This document shows positions 1-9,279 of a DNA stretch of 36,203 bases, one piece after another. Each line of letters begins with the position of its first letter. Position 1 is the stretch's first letter. Position numbers and translations under genes: made by a program. Below the pieces are notes generated by a model, which was given only the letters and a program-made list of their open reading frames with translations, did no database searches and had not been told where the DNA came from. The stretch spans positions 1-36,203 of the forward strand of contig JAIQFN010000060.1 in NCBI GenBank assembly GCA_020073265.1. The letters are read 5' to 3'. Origin of the DNA: Terriglobia bacterium (GTDB lineage: Bacteria > Acidobacteriota > Terriglobia > Bryobacterales > Bryobacteraceae).

Positions 1-2648
1 AGCATGTTGAACTCGCCCAGGTTCTGCCAGCGGTAACACGGATTGGTCGCGAACATCACAACGCGTCCGCTGCCGGAAGTAACCTCGACGATCGCCGGAC
101 GCCCGCGAATCTCGGCCACGCCCTTCATGAGCCCGCTCAACACGCTCTTATCGGTGCCCTCATACTGCATCAGCACCGCCTTCTTGCGGTCTTCCTGCGG
201 CACGCGCAGCAGCGGACCGTTGGCGTAGCGCACCGGCACATTCTTCCGCGGATAGCCGTAGAAAATCGGATTCGCGGGCTGCGTGATCTCCGCCTCCACG
301 ATCGGCCCGGGCGCGTAGAACTGCGGCGAGGTGCGCCCGGCATCCACGCTAGTCGTGATCCCGAACTCGGCGGGGAAGAAACTGGCGGCGCCCAGCGTGA
401 TCAGCACGCCTCCGCTCTTGACGAACTTGTCCAGCTCCACCACGCCTTCCAGCCCCATGCCGCCGGTGATGTCGTCGGATTCGCCATACGCGCCCAGGCT
501 CGGAAACTCGGCCGACTTTTTGTAATCCACCGGCTTGCCCTTGGACTCGACGTCGAACACCAGCGCCTTGCCGCTCGCGCGCCCCTGATTCGGAATCACG
601 ATCACGTCGTAGGAATCGCGCAGCTTGCCCTGGCGGACGCGTTCCTTATAAATCAGGTCGTAGTTGAGTTCGAAATGATCGAAGGCGTAGCGCACCCAGC
701 CGACATCCTGCGTCGCGCCCCATGTGCTGAAGACGGCCAGGCGCGGTAGATCCACTTCGTGGCGCGCAACGTTGGGCGCTTCTGAAAGCGCCACCGCCTT
801 GAGGCCCAGCTTTTCGATCTCGCTCCGCACCTGCGGGCTGGACTGAACCACCAGCGATCCCGCCGGCAGCTCCGTGTCGCCGGCTTTGAATGCTTCCTCG
901 ATGGCTTCGAACCGGAGATTCTTCAGCCGATACCGCAGCGTCACCAGCGAGTTCGCGCCGTTGTGCAGCACCGCCAGCCAGCGGCCGTCGCCTTTCACCG
1001 TTCCCGCGATGTTGAGCGTGTCCACCGGTTCCACCGGAACATCCAGAATGGCTTTGTCCGCGATCTCGTCCACCTCGGCGTGATTCATCAAACCCATAGT
1101 CCAGCCGGCGTCGTCGTAAGTCCGCAGATTCTGATCCGGGTAGACCTGTTTTTCGAGCAGGATCTTCGCCAGACGCCCGTAAGGCTGATTGCGCTTGACG
1201 ATCAGCGACCCGGCCGGATACGTGCCTTCCTTGAGCTTCACCTCGGCGCTGGCGCGGCCCACTTCAATACCTTGCAGCCGCAGAATGTTCACGATGAACG
1301 CGACGCGCGTCATGTCGGGCTGGCCCGCGGGAAGAACGTAGCCGAACGGCGCGTCAGTTTTCCCGGACTCGATGGAATGCAGGCTCTTCTCGTAAAAATT
1401 CTGCAGCACCGTCTTGGCGAAGCCCGAGCTCAGCTCCAGCGCCGACAGCACGCCGGTCTCCATGTAATTGGTGTTGTTCCGCATCGACCACACCACATCT
1501 TTATAAGGAGGCGAAGGCCGGTACCATTCGCGCGACGTCATGCCGCCGCCGTTTCCGCCCGCTCCTTCGTTGCCCGGCGCGGCCACGTTGCGCTTCATGG
1601 TGTTCGCGCCGCCGTTGCCGAATGTCTCGTACATGCGCAGCATGCCGTTGTGATTCGACGCCATGAATCCCAGGTAACCGGGCGACCACATGTCCACGTA
1701 ACCGTGATCCCACACGCCCGGCATCCCGAAGCCCAGCATCTTGGTCATCTCGTAGTTCGAAAACCAGGGCAGCTCGGCGTACAGAATCGGATCGAGCGTG
1801 GGATTCTGCGGCGCCTGCCCGCTGAAGGTGTACATGAACGGCACCGATTCGTGCAGATCGTGCATGATCGGCGGGTGCCACTCCAGGTAAAACTTCAGCC
1901 AGTTGCGCATCGTGATCTGCGAATAATTGATGTCGCGATTGTTGTCGTGGTAAATGTACTTGCCCCAGTAAGGCGGGCCGGGCACGCGATCGGATTCAGT
2001 CTCTTCGTTGATCTTGTGGCGGTAATACCAGTCGACGTAGCGGTCGCGTCCGTCCGGTTCGGAAGCGGGCACGATCATGACGATCAGGTTGCGGCGGATC
2101 TGATCGAACAGCGCCGATTCGTCCGCCGTCAGCCGGTACGCCAGCTCCATCAGCATTTCCGGAGGTCCGGTCTCGGCGCTGTGCAGTCCGCCGGTGAACA
2201 TGTAGATGGGTTTGGCCTGCGCGATGATCTGCTTGGCCTGGTCGGCGCTGAGCCCGCGCGGATCGGCCAGCTTGGCCAGGTAACCTTTATATGTGTCCAG
2301 ATTCCGGATGGTGTCTTCGTCGGCGATCGCCACCACCACCTGCTCGCGCCCTTCGTCGGTGCGGCCGGCCGGGAAAATCTTGACGCGCCTCGACGCCGAA
2401 GCAAGCGCGCGGTAATATCGCAGCAGATCGGCGGTGTGGGTCAACTTCTTCGGCGCGCCGACGTAGTAACCGAGCACGTCCTTAGGAGTGGGAATGCCCG
2501 ACGCCGCAGGCAGATGATCCACCAGCGGGCTCATGAACTCAGGCTTGGTAGTCCAGTCCTTGACCAGCCGCGCGTATTCAGGATCCTGCGCCTGCTGCGC
2601 CAGCGCGACGCCAGCCATCGCGGTGAGGAGAAGAATTGATCTTTTCAT
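1..2648 (-). CDS. Secreted M14-family zinc metallopeptidase (3' end outside window)
   Basis: About 882 codons are visible from an ATG at 2648 to the window edge, with no stop, so the C-terminus is missing. The first ~18 residues (MKRSILLLTAMAGVALA) form a signal peptide. The peptidase domain follows: GGLHSAETGPPEM at about residues 153-165 supplies the HxxE zinc ligands of carboxypeptidase A-type (M14) enzymes, and HDLHES further on is a likely third-ligand region. The C-terminal third (around DVIVIPNQ and GGVLITLG) looks like the class I glutamine amidotransferase-like fold often attached to large acidobacterial M14 proteins. The start lies 16 bases after the stop of the S9 peptidase, so the two are probably co-transcribed and degrade peptides outside the cytoplasm. 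Peptide specificity cannot be read from the sequence. Confidence 0.88.
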   Translation of the reverse strand, partial: MKRSILLLTAMAGVALAQQAQDPEYARLVKDWTTKPEFMSPLVDHLPAASGIPTPKDVLGYYVGAPKKLTHTADLLRYYRALASASRRVKIFPAGRTDEGREQVVVAIADEDTIRNLDTYKGYLAKLADPRGLSADQAKQIIAQAKPIYMFTGGLHSAETGPPEMLMELAYRLTADESALFDQIRRNLIVMIVPASEPDGRDRYVDWYYRHKINEETESDRVPGPPYWGKYIYHDNNRDINYSQITMRNWLKFYLEWHPPIMHDLHESVPFMYTFSGQAPQNPTLDPILYAELPWFSNYEMTKMLGFGMPGVWDHGYVDMWSPGYLGFMASNHNGMLRMYETFGNGGANTMKRNVAAPGNEGAGGNGGGMTSREWYRPSPPYKDVVWSMRNNTNYMETGVLSALELSSGFAKTVLQNFYEKSLHSIESGKTDAPFGYVLPAGQPDMTRVAFIVNILRLQGIEVGRASAEVKLKEGTYPAGSLIVKRNQPYGRLAKILLEKQVYPDQNLRTYDDAGWTMGLMNHAEVDEIADKAILDVPVEPVDTLNIAGTVKGDGRWLAVLHNGANSLVTLRYRLKNLRFEAIEEAFKAGDTELPAGSLVVQSSPQVRSEIEKLGLKAVALSEAPNVARHEVDLPRLAVFSTWGATQDVGWVRYAFDHFELNYDLIYKERVRQGKLRDSYDVIVIPNQGRASGKALVFDVESKGKPVDYKKSAEFPSLGAYGESDDITGGMGLEGVVELDKFVKSGGVLITLGAASFFPAEFGITTSVDAGRTSPQFYAPGPIVEAEITQPANPIFYGYPRKNVPVRYANGPLLRVPQEDRKKAVLMQYEGTDKSVLSGLMKGVAEIRGRPAIVEVTSGSGRVVMFATNPCYRWQNLGEFNM

Positions 2649-2664
2649 CTTTGTCCCAATGCTT

Positions 2665-4740
2665 TCACCTATCCGGCGGCTTCGCATTCGCATCCCCATC
2701 CAAAAACCGCTCGAACCAATAAAGCTGCCAGTTCAAACTCTCCACCAGATGCTTCGGCTCCCCCGTGCGCGTCAAATTATGATTCTCCCTCGGAAAAATC
2801 ACAAACTCCGACGTCACCCCATAGTGCTGCAGCGCGCGGAACCATTGCTCGCCCTGCTCCAGCGGCACGCGATAGTCGTTGTCCGAATGCAGCACCAGCG
2901 TCGGCGTCTTCACGTTCTTCACATACTTCAGCGGCGAAGCATTCCAGTACTGATCGAACTGGTCGAACAGAAAACCCTTGAAGTCGTCTTCGTGCCCGTA
3001 GGCGCCGTCGCGCGTTCCGTCGTCGCTGATGAAATTGGAAACGCTGCGCAGCGTCACCGCGGCCTTGAAACGATCGGTGTGGCCGAGAATCCAGTTGGTC
3101 ATGAAGCCGCCGTAGCTGCCGCCCGTGACGCCCAGCCGGTCGCGATCGATCCAGGGATTTTGCTTCAGCGCCGCATCCACGCCCGCCATGATGTCCTGAT
3201 AGTCCATCCCGCCCCAGTTGTTGACGATGCCGCGCTCGAATTTCTGCCCGTAGCCGGTGGACCCGCGGGGATTCGCGAAGAAAACCGCGTAGCCCTTGGC
3301 CGCGTAAACCTGGAACTCGTGATACCAGTCCACTCCGTACTGCCCCGCCGGCCCGCCATGAACGCTCAGGACCATCGGATATTTCTTGCCCGCCTCCCAG
3401 CCGATCGGCTTCACCAGAAAGCCGTCGATCTCCCAGCCGTCGGTGCTCTTGTAAGGCAGCCGCTCCACCTTCGCGAGCGCGAGTTCGGACCACAGCTTGG
3501 CGTTGACATTCGTCAGCCGACGTTCGTGCGATCCGTCCAGCGCCGCGGCGTAGACATCGTCCATGTGCTCGAAATCGTTCGCCAGATACGTCATGACGCT
3601 GGCCTGCTCGTTGATGTCGAACCCCCGGAAGGCGCGCTCGCCGGAAGTGACCTGCGCCAGCTTGCGCGTATTCAGGTCGATTCGAAAAACCTGGGAAGTC
3701 CCCTTGAAGCCGGTTTCGAAACGGACTTCGCCGGCTCCAGGTCCCCAGTGCAGATCGCTCGGAATCAGGTCGAGATCCTCGGTGATCAGATGCGATGCAC
3801 CGCCCGAGGCCGAGGCGATGTAAAGCTTCGGAAACTGCCGCCGCGCGGTCTGTCCGGCGAATAGGATCTGCTTCCCGTCGCGCGACCAGCGCGGCATCTC
3901 GTCGTCGAAAGCATGATCCGATATTTTCGTCAGCGGTCCGCCCTCCGCGGCGATCACCCAGACGTCGCGATTGTGGCTGTCGTCATACTCGCGCCCGCTG
4001 CGATCGGAAACGAAGGCGATGTGCGCGCCGTCGGGCGACCACTGCGGATCGGTGTCGTTCCAATCGTCGCCCGACGTGAGCTGCTTGTCCGCGCCATTCG
4101 CGGCGTCGACCATCCATAGATGGCTGCGCTTGTCGTCGTACCAGCCTGTGTCGTTGAACTTGTAGGAGATGTGCTGGTAGTGTCGAACGTCGCTCTTGCG
4201 GTCCTTGGGCGCGATCGCGTCGCTCGGCCCCGTGCGGCTCAGCGCCACGAAGCGCTTCCCGTCGGGCGACCACTGAAAGCCGCTCACCCCGTTCTTCAGA
4301 TGCGTCAACACCTGCGCCTCGCCGCCCTCCATCGGCAGGATACAGATTTGCGGCCGCGGCGCTTCAGCCGGAGCCCCGTTCCCGGCAGCCGCAACGCTCG
4401 CCTCACGCGACTCCGGCGCGCGGCTCGACAGAAACGCCAGCCGCGACCCATCCGGACTCCAGCGCGGCGACGTCGAGTTCGCGCTCTCAGCCGTCAGCCG
4501 CCGCGGCGCCGACCGCCCGTCCACCGCCACCATCCAGATGGTCGAGGTCCGCCGGTTGCGCTCGCGATCCACCACCGTCTCGACGTATGCCACCTGCTTG
4601 CCGTCCGGCGAGAGGCGCGCGTCATTGAGAAAGCGAAAAGCGAAGTAGTCCTCCGGCGTCACGCCGCGATTGGCGAACGCCGCGGACCCGGTCAAAGCCA
4701 GAAAAACCAGCAAAACGAACCGATTTTGGCGAAGGCGCAT
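2665..4740 (-). CDS. Secreted S9-family peptidase (prolyl oligopeptidase/acylaminoacyl-peptidase type)
   Basis: A 691-residue protein with a signal peptide at about 1-23 (ending SAAFA). Residues ~30-420 hold repeated WSPDG motifs (SPRWSPDGSRLAF, FQWSPDGKRF, PQWSPDGAHIAF), the beta-propeller blades of DPP-IV/acylaminoacyl-peptidase enzymes. The alpha/beta hydrolase domain follows: HGGPAGQYG near 461, nucleophile Ser542 in GGSYGG, Asp622 in SDNDYRVP and His654 in ENHNL. The triad is complete and the length is normal for the family. The role is probably hydrolysis of oligopeptides or acyl-peptides in the periplasm or outside. It is first of a two-gene unit with the M14 peptidase. A weak GGAA element precedes the ATG by seven bases. 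Confidence 0.93.
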   Translation of the reverse strand: MRLRQNRFVLLVFLALTGSAAFANRGVTPEDYFAFRFLNDARLSPDGKQVAYVETVVDRERNRRTSTIWMVAVDGRSAPRRLTAESANSTSPRWSPDGSRLAFLSSRAPESREASVAAAGNGAPAEAPRPQICILPMEGGEAQVLTHLKNGVSGFQWSPDGKRFVALSRTGPSDAIAPKDRKSDVRHYQHISYKFNDTGWYDDKRSHLWMVDAANGADKQLTSGDDWNDTDPQWSPDGAHIAFVSDRSGREYDDSHNRDVWVIAAEGGPLTKISDHAFDDEMPRWSRDGKQILFAGQTARRQFPKLYIASASGGASHLITEDLDLIPSDLHWGPGAGEVRFETGFKGTSQVFRIDLNTRKLAQVTSGERAFRGFDINEQASVMTYLANDFEHMDDVYAAALDGSHERRLTNVNAKLWSELALAKVERLPYKSTDGWEIDGFLVKPIGWEAGKKYPMVLSVHGGPAGQYGVDWYHEFQVYAAKGYAVFFANPRGSTGYGQKFERGIVNNWGGMDYQDIMAGVDAALKQNPWIDRDRLGVTGGSYGGFMTNWILGHTDRFKAAVTLRSVSNFISDDGTRDGAYGHEDDFKGFLFDQFDQYWNASPLKYVKNVKTPTLVLHSDNDYRVPLEQGEQWFRALQHYGVTSEFVIFPRENHNLTRTGEPKHLVESLNWQLYWFERFLDGDANAKPPDR

Positions 4741-4818
4741 AACCGGGTTCCAGTTTATCGCAACGCGCGAGGATCTCGTTATTTTAGTGCGGGGGCACAG
4801 CGGGGAGCCTAGAAGAAT

Positions 4819-4854
4819 CGGCAGGCCGATGGTTCCATCGGCACCGGCCTGCCG
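4819..4854 (-). terminator. Perfect 10-bp stem-loop, possible terminator
   Basis: CGGCAGGCCG (4819-4828) and CGGCCTGCCG (4845-4854) form a perfect 10-bp stem with a 16-base loop. It lies 16-51 bases past the stop of the small exported protein on the minus strand and before the S9 peptidase. On the minus strand the stem is followed only by a mixed T/C run (ATTCTTCT), so a classical intrinsic terminator is plausible but not certain. Confidence 0.5.
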
Positions 4855-4869
4855 CGAGGTGAAGCGGGT

Positions 4870-5280
4870 CTAACGCAGAGCGACGGTGGTCCGCTCAGGT
4901 CGTACGGAGTGCTCAGCGGACAACTCGCGTTCCCGGCTCGATTGGCGAAGCTTGCCGCCCGCGTCACTGCCGGGTGTCCATACTTCCGCGAGGAAATATT
5001 GGTCGCCGTAGCGATGGAAGACCAGTTTGCCGGTCTGATAATCGGCCGAATTCACCGTGGTGGTGCTGACCACCGCGCTTTCTTCCTTGTTTGCGGAGCG
5101 GATGATCAACACGCCTGTGGAGACACCGCGATCCAGAAGGTATCGCCCTGCGGGCATGGTCTTAGATCCCAGAACGAAGTCGAACGGCACGTCGGCCTGG
5201 AGCTGTGCGGCGCTGACTGCCAAAACGGAAGAGACCGCCAGCGTGGCGATCATCGAGAATCGAATCAAATACGTTTTCAT
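4870..5280 (-). CDS. Small exported protein of unknown function
   Basis: A 136-residue product from the ATG at 5280, chosen because GGAGG lies about eight bases upstream and the signal peptide (MKTYLIRFSMIATLAVSSVLAVSA) then starts at residue 1. An upstream in-frame start would add seven residues but has no such site. The mature part begins QLQADVPFDFVLGSKTMPAGRY, a pattern I associate with small beta-rich exported proteins common in Acidobacteriota. I do not know its function. The C-terminus is charged (SSRERELSAEH) and contains no cysteine. It is divergent from the TolC-like gene, with about 226 bases between the two starts. Confidence 0.75.
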   Translation of the reverse strand: MKTYLIRFSMIATLAVSSVLAVSAAQLQADVPFDFVLGSKTMPAGRYLLDRGVSTGVLIIRSANKEESAVVSTTTVNSADYQTGKLVFHRYGDQYFLAEVWTPGSDAGGKLRQSSRERELSAEHSVRPERTTVALR

Positions 5281-5506
5281 TGGGCCTCCTTCACCGGCCA
5301 ACCGCCGGTTGCTTTCATCCTGGTAAGCGAGGCGAGGCGCCGAAAACTACAACCGTTCGAAAAATATTTTTCCCACGCGGACTCTTGCCTGGTAACAGCC
5401 TGATGTCGCTGGGGTTACGGAAAGCGGCGTTTTGCCACGGAAATTCGGGACCGCCTCCATCTCGGCCGGAGCGTCCCTTCGAGCTGCCTCAGGTTACGCT
5501 GGAGGA
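5281..5506. other. Divergent intergenic region
   Basis: This gap between two divergent starts should hold both promoters. The visible structure is the AT-rich palindrome AAAAATATTTTT near 5360 in otherwise GC-rich DNA. GGAGGA sits at 5501-5506. I could not place -35/-10 pairs with confidence. Confidence 0.35.
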
Positions 5507-6784
5507 GTGCTGAGACATACTTTGCTTTGTATTTTCGCCGCGGGCGTCGCGCTGGCTGAAGTCCACCCGCTCACGCTGCGGCAAGCGGTAGCCATCGCGC
5601 TCAAGGAAAGCCCCGACCTGGTCCTGGCGCGCCTGGACGAACAGAAAGCGCAGGCCGCCATCCGCGTGGCTCGCGATCCGTTCGTGCCCAAGGTGTACGC
5701 CGGCAGCGGCGCCGCCAAGGTCTGGGGCTATCCCAGCAGCATCGACGGCGCGGCTCCCTCCATCATTCAGGCCCGCACCGACATGTCGCTGTTCAACAAG
5801 CCCAAGAGCTACGAGCTGGCCCGCGTCCGCGAAACCGCGCGCGGCGCAGCGCTCTCTACGCAATCCAAGAGCGACGAGATCGCCTATCAAACCGCATCGC
5901 TGTTCCTGGACGCGCAGCAGATGGCTCGTAGCGTCGAATCGTTGAAGCTCGAAGCCGAAAGCTTGGAGCGCGTCAGCGAGGCCATGAAGCTGCGCGTGCA
6001 GGAAGGCCGCGATCTGCCGCTCGAAAACGCGCGCATCGCCGTCGACCTGGCGCGCGCCCGCCAGCGCCACGACGCGCTATCCGGCGATGTGGATTATGCC
6101 CAGGCCTCGCTGGCCGTGGTGCTCGGCTTCCCGGCCGCCGACCGCGTTCAGCCCGTGGACGACGAACAGAAGCCGCTCGACGTACCCGAGACTGAGTCCG
6201 CCGCCCGCGCTCTGGCGCTCGAAAACAGCAAGGAGATCCGGCGCCTGGAATCGCAGCTTCAAGCCAAAGGCTTCGAGGTGAAAGAATACCAGTCGGCGCG
6301 GATGCCGGTGGTCGACGTCGTGGCGCAATACGCGCTGTTCGCCAAAAGCAACTACACCAGCTTCTTTACTAACGTGCAGCGCAACAACACCGAGCTGGGA
6401 GTGTCCATCACCATCCCGCTGCTGATCGGTTCGGCGAGCAAGGGATTGAGCGAGCAGGCCCAGGCGGACATCCTCGCGCTGCGCACCCAGATGAACCAGA
6501 CCCGCAACCGCATCCAGCTGGACACGCAGCGCAGCTATCAGGATATGCAGAAGGCCGCCTCGGCTCGCGACGTGGCTCGCCTGGATCTGGACTACGCCCG
6601 CGCCCAGGTGACGCTGCTGCTCGACCAGCTAGCCGAGGGCCGCGCGACGCAGCAGCGGGTCGACGACGCCCGGCTCAATGAGCAGGAAAAATGGATCGCC
6701 TTCTACGAAGCCCAGCACGCCCAGGAAAAGGCGCGACTGGACGTCCTGCGCCAAACCGGAACGCTGGCCGCGGCGCTGCGCTAG
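5507..6784 (+). CDS. TolC-like outer membrane efflux protein
   Basis: About 425 residues from the GTG at 5507, which gives a compact signal peptide (MLRHTLLCIFAAGVALA) before the mature EVHPLTLRQAVAIAL. A TTG at 5432 would extend it by 25 non-signal-like residues. GGAGGA touches the GTG, closer than usual, so a TTG at 5522 is a third option. The start LTLRQAVAIALKESPDL and two long Ala/Gln/Arg-rich helical stretches with repeated YQTASLFLDAQQ-type segments are typical of the outer membrane factor family, which forms trimeric export ducts. The length fits. No inner-membrane pump or adaptor gene is adjacent, so the partner must be encoded elsewhere. Substrate unknown. Confidence 0.87.
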   Translation: MLRHTLLCIFAAGVALAEVHPLTLRQAVAIALKESPDLVLARLDEQKAQAAIRVARDPFVPKVYAGSGAAKVWGYPSSIDGAAPSIIQARTDMSLFNKPKSYELARVRETARGAALSTQSKSDEIAYQTASLFLDAQQMARSVESLKLEAESLERVSEAMKLRVQEGRDLPLENARIAVDLARARQRHDALSGDVDYAQASLAVVLGFPAADRVQPVDDEQKPLDVPETESAARALALENSKEIRRLESQLQAKGFEVKEYQSARMPVVDVVAQYALFAKSNYTSFFTNVQRNNTELGVSITIPLLIGSASKGLSEQAQADILALRTQMNQTRNRIQLDTQRSYQDMQKAASARDVARLDLDYARAQVTLLLDQLAEGRATQQRVDDARLNEQEKWIAFYEAQHAQEKARLDVLRQTGTLAAALR

Positions 6785-6821
6785 CACACTGGAAATGCTA
6801 TATTGCGGGCGAAGGGCCAAC

Positions 6822-7598
6822 ATGCCGAATCGATTTGCCTGGAGCCTGACAGCCCTCATCGCAGCAGCCGCGGCATTTGCGCAAGTGAAGGCGCCCACCG
6901 AATTCGAGGTGGCTTCGGTCAGGCCGAATACCGCTAATGATCGTATCGTCACCATCAACGTCGGTCCTGGCGGCAGATTCGCGGCCAGGGGCTACACGCT
7001 GGGGCTTCTGATGCAGCGCGCCTATGGCGTGATGGGTTGGAACGTCTCCGGCGGACCGGAATGGATCCGCACCGATCGTTTCGACGTTGCCGCCAATGCA
7101 AGCGTCGAAGGGAACCTCACTGAGGCGCAGTTGCAACCGATGCTGCAGCGGTTGTTGGCGCAGCGCTTCAAGCTCAGCCTCCACAGGTCCTCGAAGGAGA
7201 TGCCCGGTTATGCGTTGGTGGTCGCCAAGAACGGTCCGAAAGTAAAGCCTGCGGCCGACCGCCAGGAACACCAGGACTCGTTCCGAATGGGCGGGACGGG
7301 ACTTAGCGGACAGGGAATCGCGATGCAAGACTTCGCCCGATTCGTTGGAGGCAAGCTGGGACTGGTGGCGGTGGACGAGACCCGGCTAAAAGGACTCTAC
7401 GACTTTAAGGCGGATTGGAAGGTGGAGGCAGATCCGTCTGCCAGCGCGTTGCCGGACTTCGACCCGCGCGACGCATTGCGGTTCGCCGTTTTCACGGCCC
7501 TGCAGGAGCAGCTTGGATTGAAGCTCGCCCCGAAGAAAATTACCGTACAGATGCTCGTGATCGACAACGCCGAAAGAGCCTCAGCCTCTGAAAACTGA
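6822..7598 (+). CDS. TIGR03435-type exported protein
   Basis: 258 residues from the ATG at 6822, preceded by GAAGG at suitable spacing. The signal peptide is MPNRFAWSLTALIAAAAAFA. The mature sequence has the order typical of the TIGR03435 family: FEVASVRPN near the start, GGRFAARGYTLGLLMQRAYG, GGPEWIRTDRFDV, LQPMLQRLLAQRFKLSLH, MPGYALVVAKNGPK, the DETRLKGLYDF segment, and LQEQLGLKLAPKK before the C-terminal VIDNAER. This family is strongly expanded in Solibacter-like Acidobacteriota and some members are fused to M56-type peptidase domains. The biochemical role is not known. This copy is stand-alone, 37 bases after the TolC-like gene on the same strand. Confidence 0.9.
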   Translation: MPNRFAWSLTALIAAAAAFAQVKAPTEFEVASVRPNTANDRIVTINVGPGGRFAARGYTLGLLMQRAYGVMGWNVSGGPEWIRTDRFDVAANASVEGNLTEAQLQPMLQRLLAQRFKLSLHRSSKEMPGYALVVAKNGPKVKPAADRQEHQDSFRMGGTGLSGQGIAMQDFARFVGGKLGLVAVDETRLKGLYDFKADWKVEADPSASALPDFDPRDALRFAVFTALQEQLGLKLAPKKITVQMLVIDNAERASASEN

Positions 7599-7651
7599 GG
7601 ACCTGCCCCGGGCTTTTCCCTGAGCCGTCGCGCGTCAACGTCCGCGCAACA

Positions 7652-7852
7652 CTACTCCGTTGCTTCAACGGTCGAGATTCCGATCACTCCCGCCCGCTTC
7701 GCACGCCGAACAAACGACCGGTCGAACGAAACAAACACCGCGCCGGGAGGTCTGCTCATCGCGTCCGCCAGCTCGATTCCTGCGCCATCAGCGCCAGCTC
7801 ACTCGCCACCGACGCTTCGCTGCACGCACTCAGCCGCTTCAAGTACTACCAT
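7652..7852 (-). pseudogene. Remnant of a PIN-domain (VapC-like) toxin
   Basis: The antitoxin stop and this ATG overlap (TGATG at 7850-7854), the usual toxin-antitoxin coupling. The 67-codon frame is interrupted by one in-frame TGA after 17 codons. Downstream, GIELADAMSRPPG and VFVSFDRSFVRRAKRAG match the second half of PIN nucleases, with the acidic ELADA and SFDR segments. The N-terminal strand with the first catalytic Asp is absent and the length is about half of a normal PIN protein (~130 residues). I infer internal deletion plus a nonsense mutation, so no active nuclease. A short protein starting inside (ATG in the ELADAMS region) is possible but would lack most of the fold. Confidence 0.65.
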
Positions 7853-8118
7853 CAGTATCGACCACGGTCATGACGCCGATTCACCTCGCGAACAATGGCC
7901 CTCTGCATCTTCCCCGGTGTCTTCGATTTGCGCTTAGACCGCAGACAACCGGCCACCTCGCCGAGATCGGTTTTCGGGAAACGTCTCGCGGGACGCAGCA
8001 GAATTCCGTCGCCGGTCTCCTCCACCGACAACTCAGTGCCCGGTCCCCAAGCTCGGGAAGCGAGTATGTTCTTGGGCAGTATGATCCGCCCCTTGGAGGA
8101 AAGCTTGGTGGTTTCCAT
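7852..8118 (-). CDS. AbrB/MazE-type antitoxin (SpoVT-AbrB fold)
   Basis: An 88-residue protein. The ATG at 8118 has GGAG about eight bases upstream. Residues 1-45 (TTKLSSKGRIILPKNI, then PGTELSVEETGDGILLRP) are a clear SpoVT-AbrB swapped-hairpin DNA-binding domain. The basic C-terminal half (RSKRKSKTPGKMQRAIVREV) is where such antitoxins bind their PIN toxin. It overlaps the broken PIN gene, so it is probably an orphan antitoxin, though it could still repress its own promoter or neutralise a toxin elsewhere. The open frame continues far upstream on this strand, but only by reading antisense to the LOG gene. Confidence 0.85.
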   Translation of the reverse strand: METTKLSSKGRIILPKNILASRAWGPGTELSVEETGDGILLRPARRFPKTDLGEVAGCLRSKRKSKTPGKMQRAIVREVNRRHDRGRY

Positions 8119-8490
8119 CGGTGAGACTCCAGTAAGATTGTCGCGTATCCGGTGGAGCGACAACCGATCCTCCCCAATGAAACCCGCGCGTGACTTCACC
8201 GCCCGGACTTTTTCTCCTTCTCCATCTCCATCTTCCGCAAACACCCGCGTCGAAACCGAACCCCACGGCCGTAATCTGGAACCGAACGCCTCCTTCAGAG
8301 TTCGCTGCCGCAGAGGTCGGCATGGCTTCGTTTTTTCAGATTTTCTTGGATTGCAGGATGCCGAAAAAAAATCGCCGCGCGCGCACAAAACATCCCGGCT
8401 TCCACCACCAGCACTCGCCCATGGTGTTGTATACGAGCTCACACTGGCGCTCGCGTCCCTCTCCGCGTTATCGTTATTCGGAAACGAACT
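8119..8490. other. Divergent intergenic region without a recognisable gene
   Basis: This 372-base gap separates the divergent antitoxin and LOG-family genes. It contains runs of T (8331-8336) and A (8364-8371) that stand out from the GC-rich surroundings. I see no convincing coding potential, tRNA or repeat, and no clear -35/-10 pair. Confidence 0.4.
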
Positions 8491-9279
8491 ATGCCCGTAG
8501 ACGATCTCACCGCGCCCGAGTCGCCCGAAACCGAAGCTCAATGGGGGAAAGCCACCGCCAGCCCGGAAGAGACCATCTTCCTCGAAGGCCCTCATACACG
8601 CGGCTTCGAACTGGGACGAGCCTTCCGCATTTTTCACGAACTGATTTATGGCTTTCGCTCCCTCCACTTCGTCGGCCCGTGCGTTACTGTCTTCGGCTCG
8701 GCGCGCTTTCCGGAGGCTCATCCTTATTACGCACTCACGCGCGAACTCGGAGCCAGAATCGCGCAGGCGAAGTTCACCGTCATGACCGGCGGCGGACCGG
8801 GTCTCATGGAAGCCGCCAACCGCGGCGCCAAGGAAGCCCAGGGCGTCTCCATCGGCTGCAACATCGTCCTTCCCAAGGAACAAAAGCCCAATCGCTACCT
8901 CGACAAGTGGGTCGAGTTCCGCTATTTCTTCGTGCGCAAACTCATGCTGGTGAAATATTCCTACGGATTCGTCGCGGCGCCCGGAGGCTTCGGCACCCTC
9001 GACGAGCTGTTCGAAGTCGCCACTCTGATTCAAACCGGAAAAATCCGGAACTTCCCCGTGGTGCTGTTGGGCGTCGCCTACTGGTCGCCTCTGCTCGAGT
9101 TCCTTCGCGAATCGCCCTTGACGAACGCGGCCATCGACGCGCAGGATCTCGACCGGATGCTTCTCACCGACTCGCCATCGGATGCCGTGTCGTTTATTCA
9201 GAAATGCGCCACCGGGCAACTCGGGTTGCGCTACGTTCGCAGGCCGCCGCGCAAACTCCTGCTGGAAAGAGGCGTCTAA
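8491..9279 (+). CDS. LOG-family nucleoside 5'-monophosphate phosphoribohydrolase
   Basis: 262 residues. The hallmark motifs of the LOG (TIGR00730, formerly 'lysine decarboxylase') family are present: VTVFGSAR at about 65-72, TGGGPGLMEAANRGA at 99-113, and PGGFGTLDE at 164-172, with the Glu/Arg set that binds and cleaves the N-glycosidic bond of AMP- or cytokinin-type nucleotides. The ~60-residue N-terminal extension is longer than in the minimal family (about 190 residues) and matches the longer bacterial TIGR00730 group. The enzyme is cytoplasmic, likely in purine nucleotide turnover. The ATG has only a weak ribosome binding site. It converges on the YciI-domain gene. Confidence 0.88.
   Translation: MPVDDLTAPESPETEAQWGKATASPEETIFLEGPHTRGFELGRAFRIFHELIYGFRSLHFVGPCVTVFGSARFPEAHPYYALTRELGARIAQAKFTVMTGGGPGLMEAANRGAKEAQGVSIGCNIVLPKEQKPNRYLDKWVEFRYFFVRKLMLVKYSYGFVAAPGGFGTLDELFEVATLIQTGKIRNFPVVLLGVAYWSPLLEFLRESPLTNAAIDAQDLDRMLLTDSPSDAVSFIQKCATGQLGLRYVRRPPRKLLLERGV

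Noticed and set aside
963-2639. 558-codon open frame on the plus strand
   Set aside because: It is antisense to the M14 peptidase, is rich in Arg/His/Val without any domain, and arises from GC-rich codon bias.
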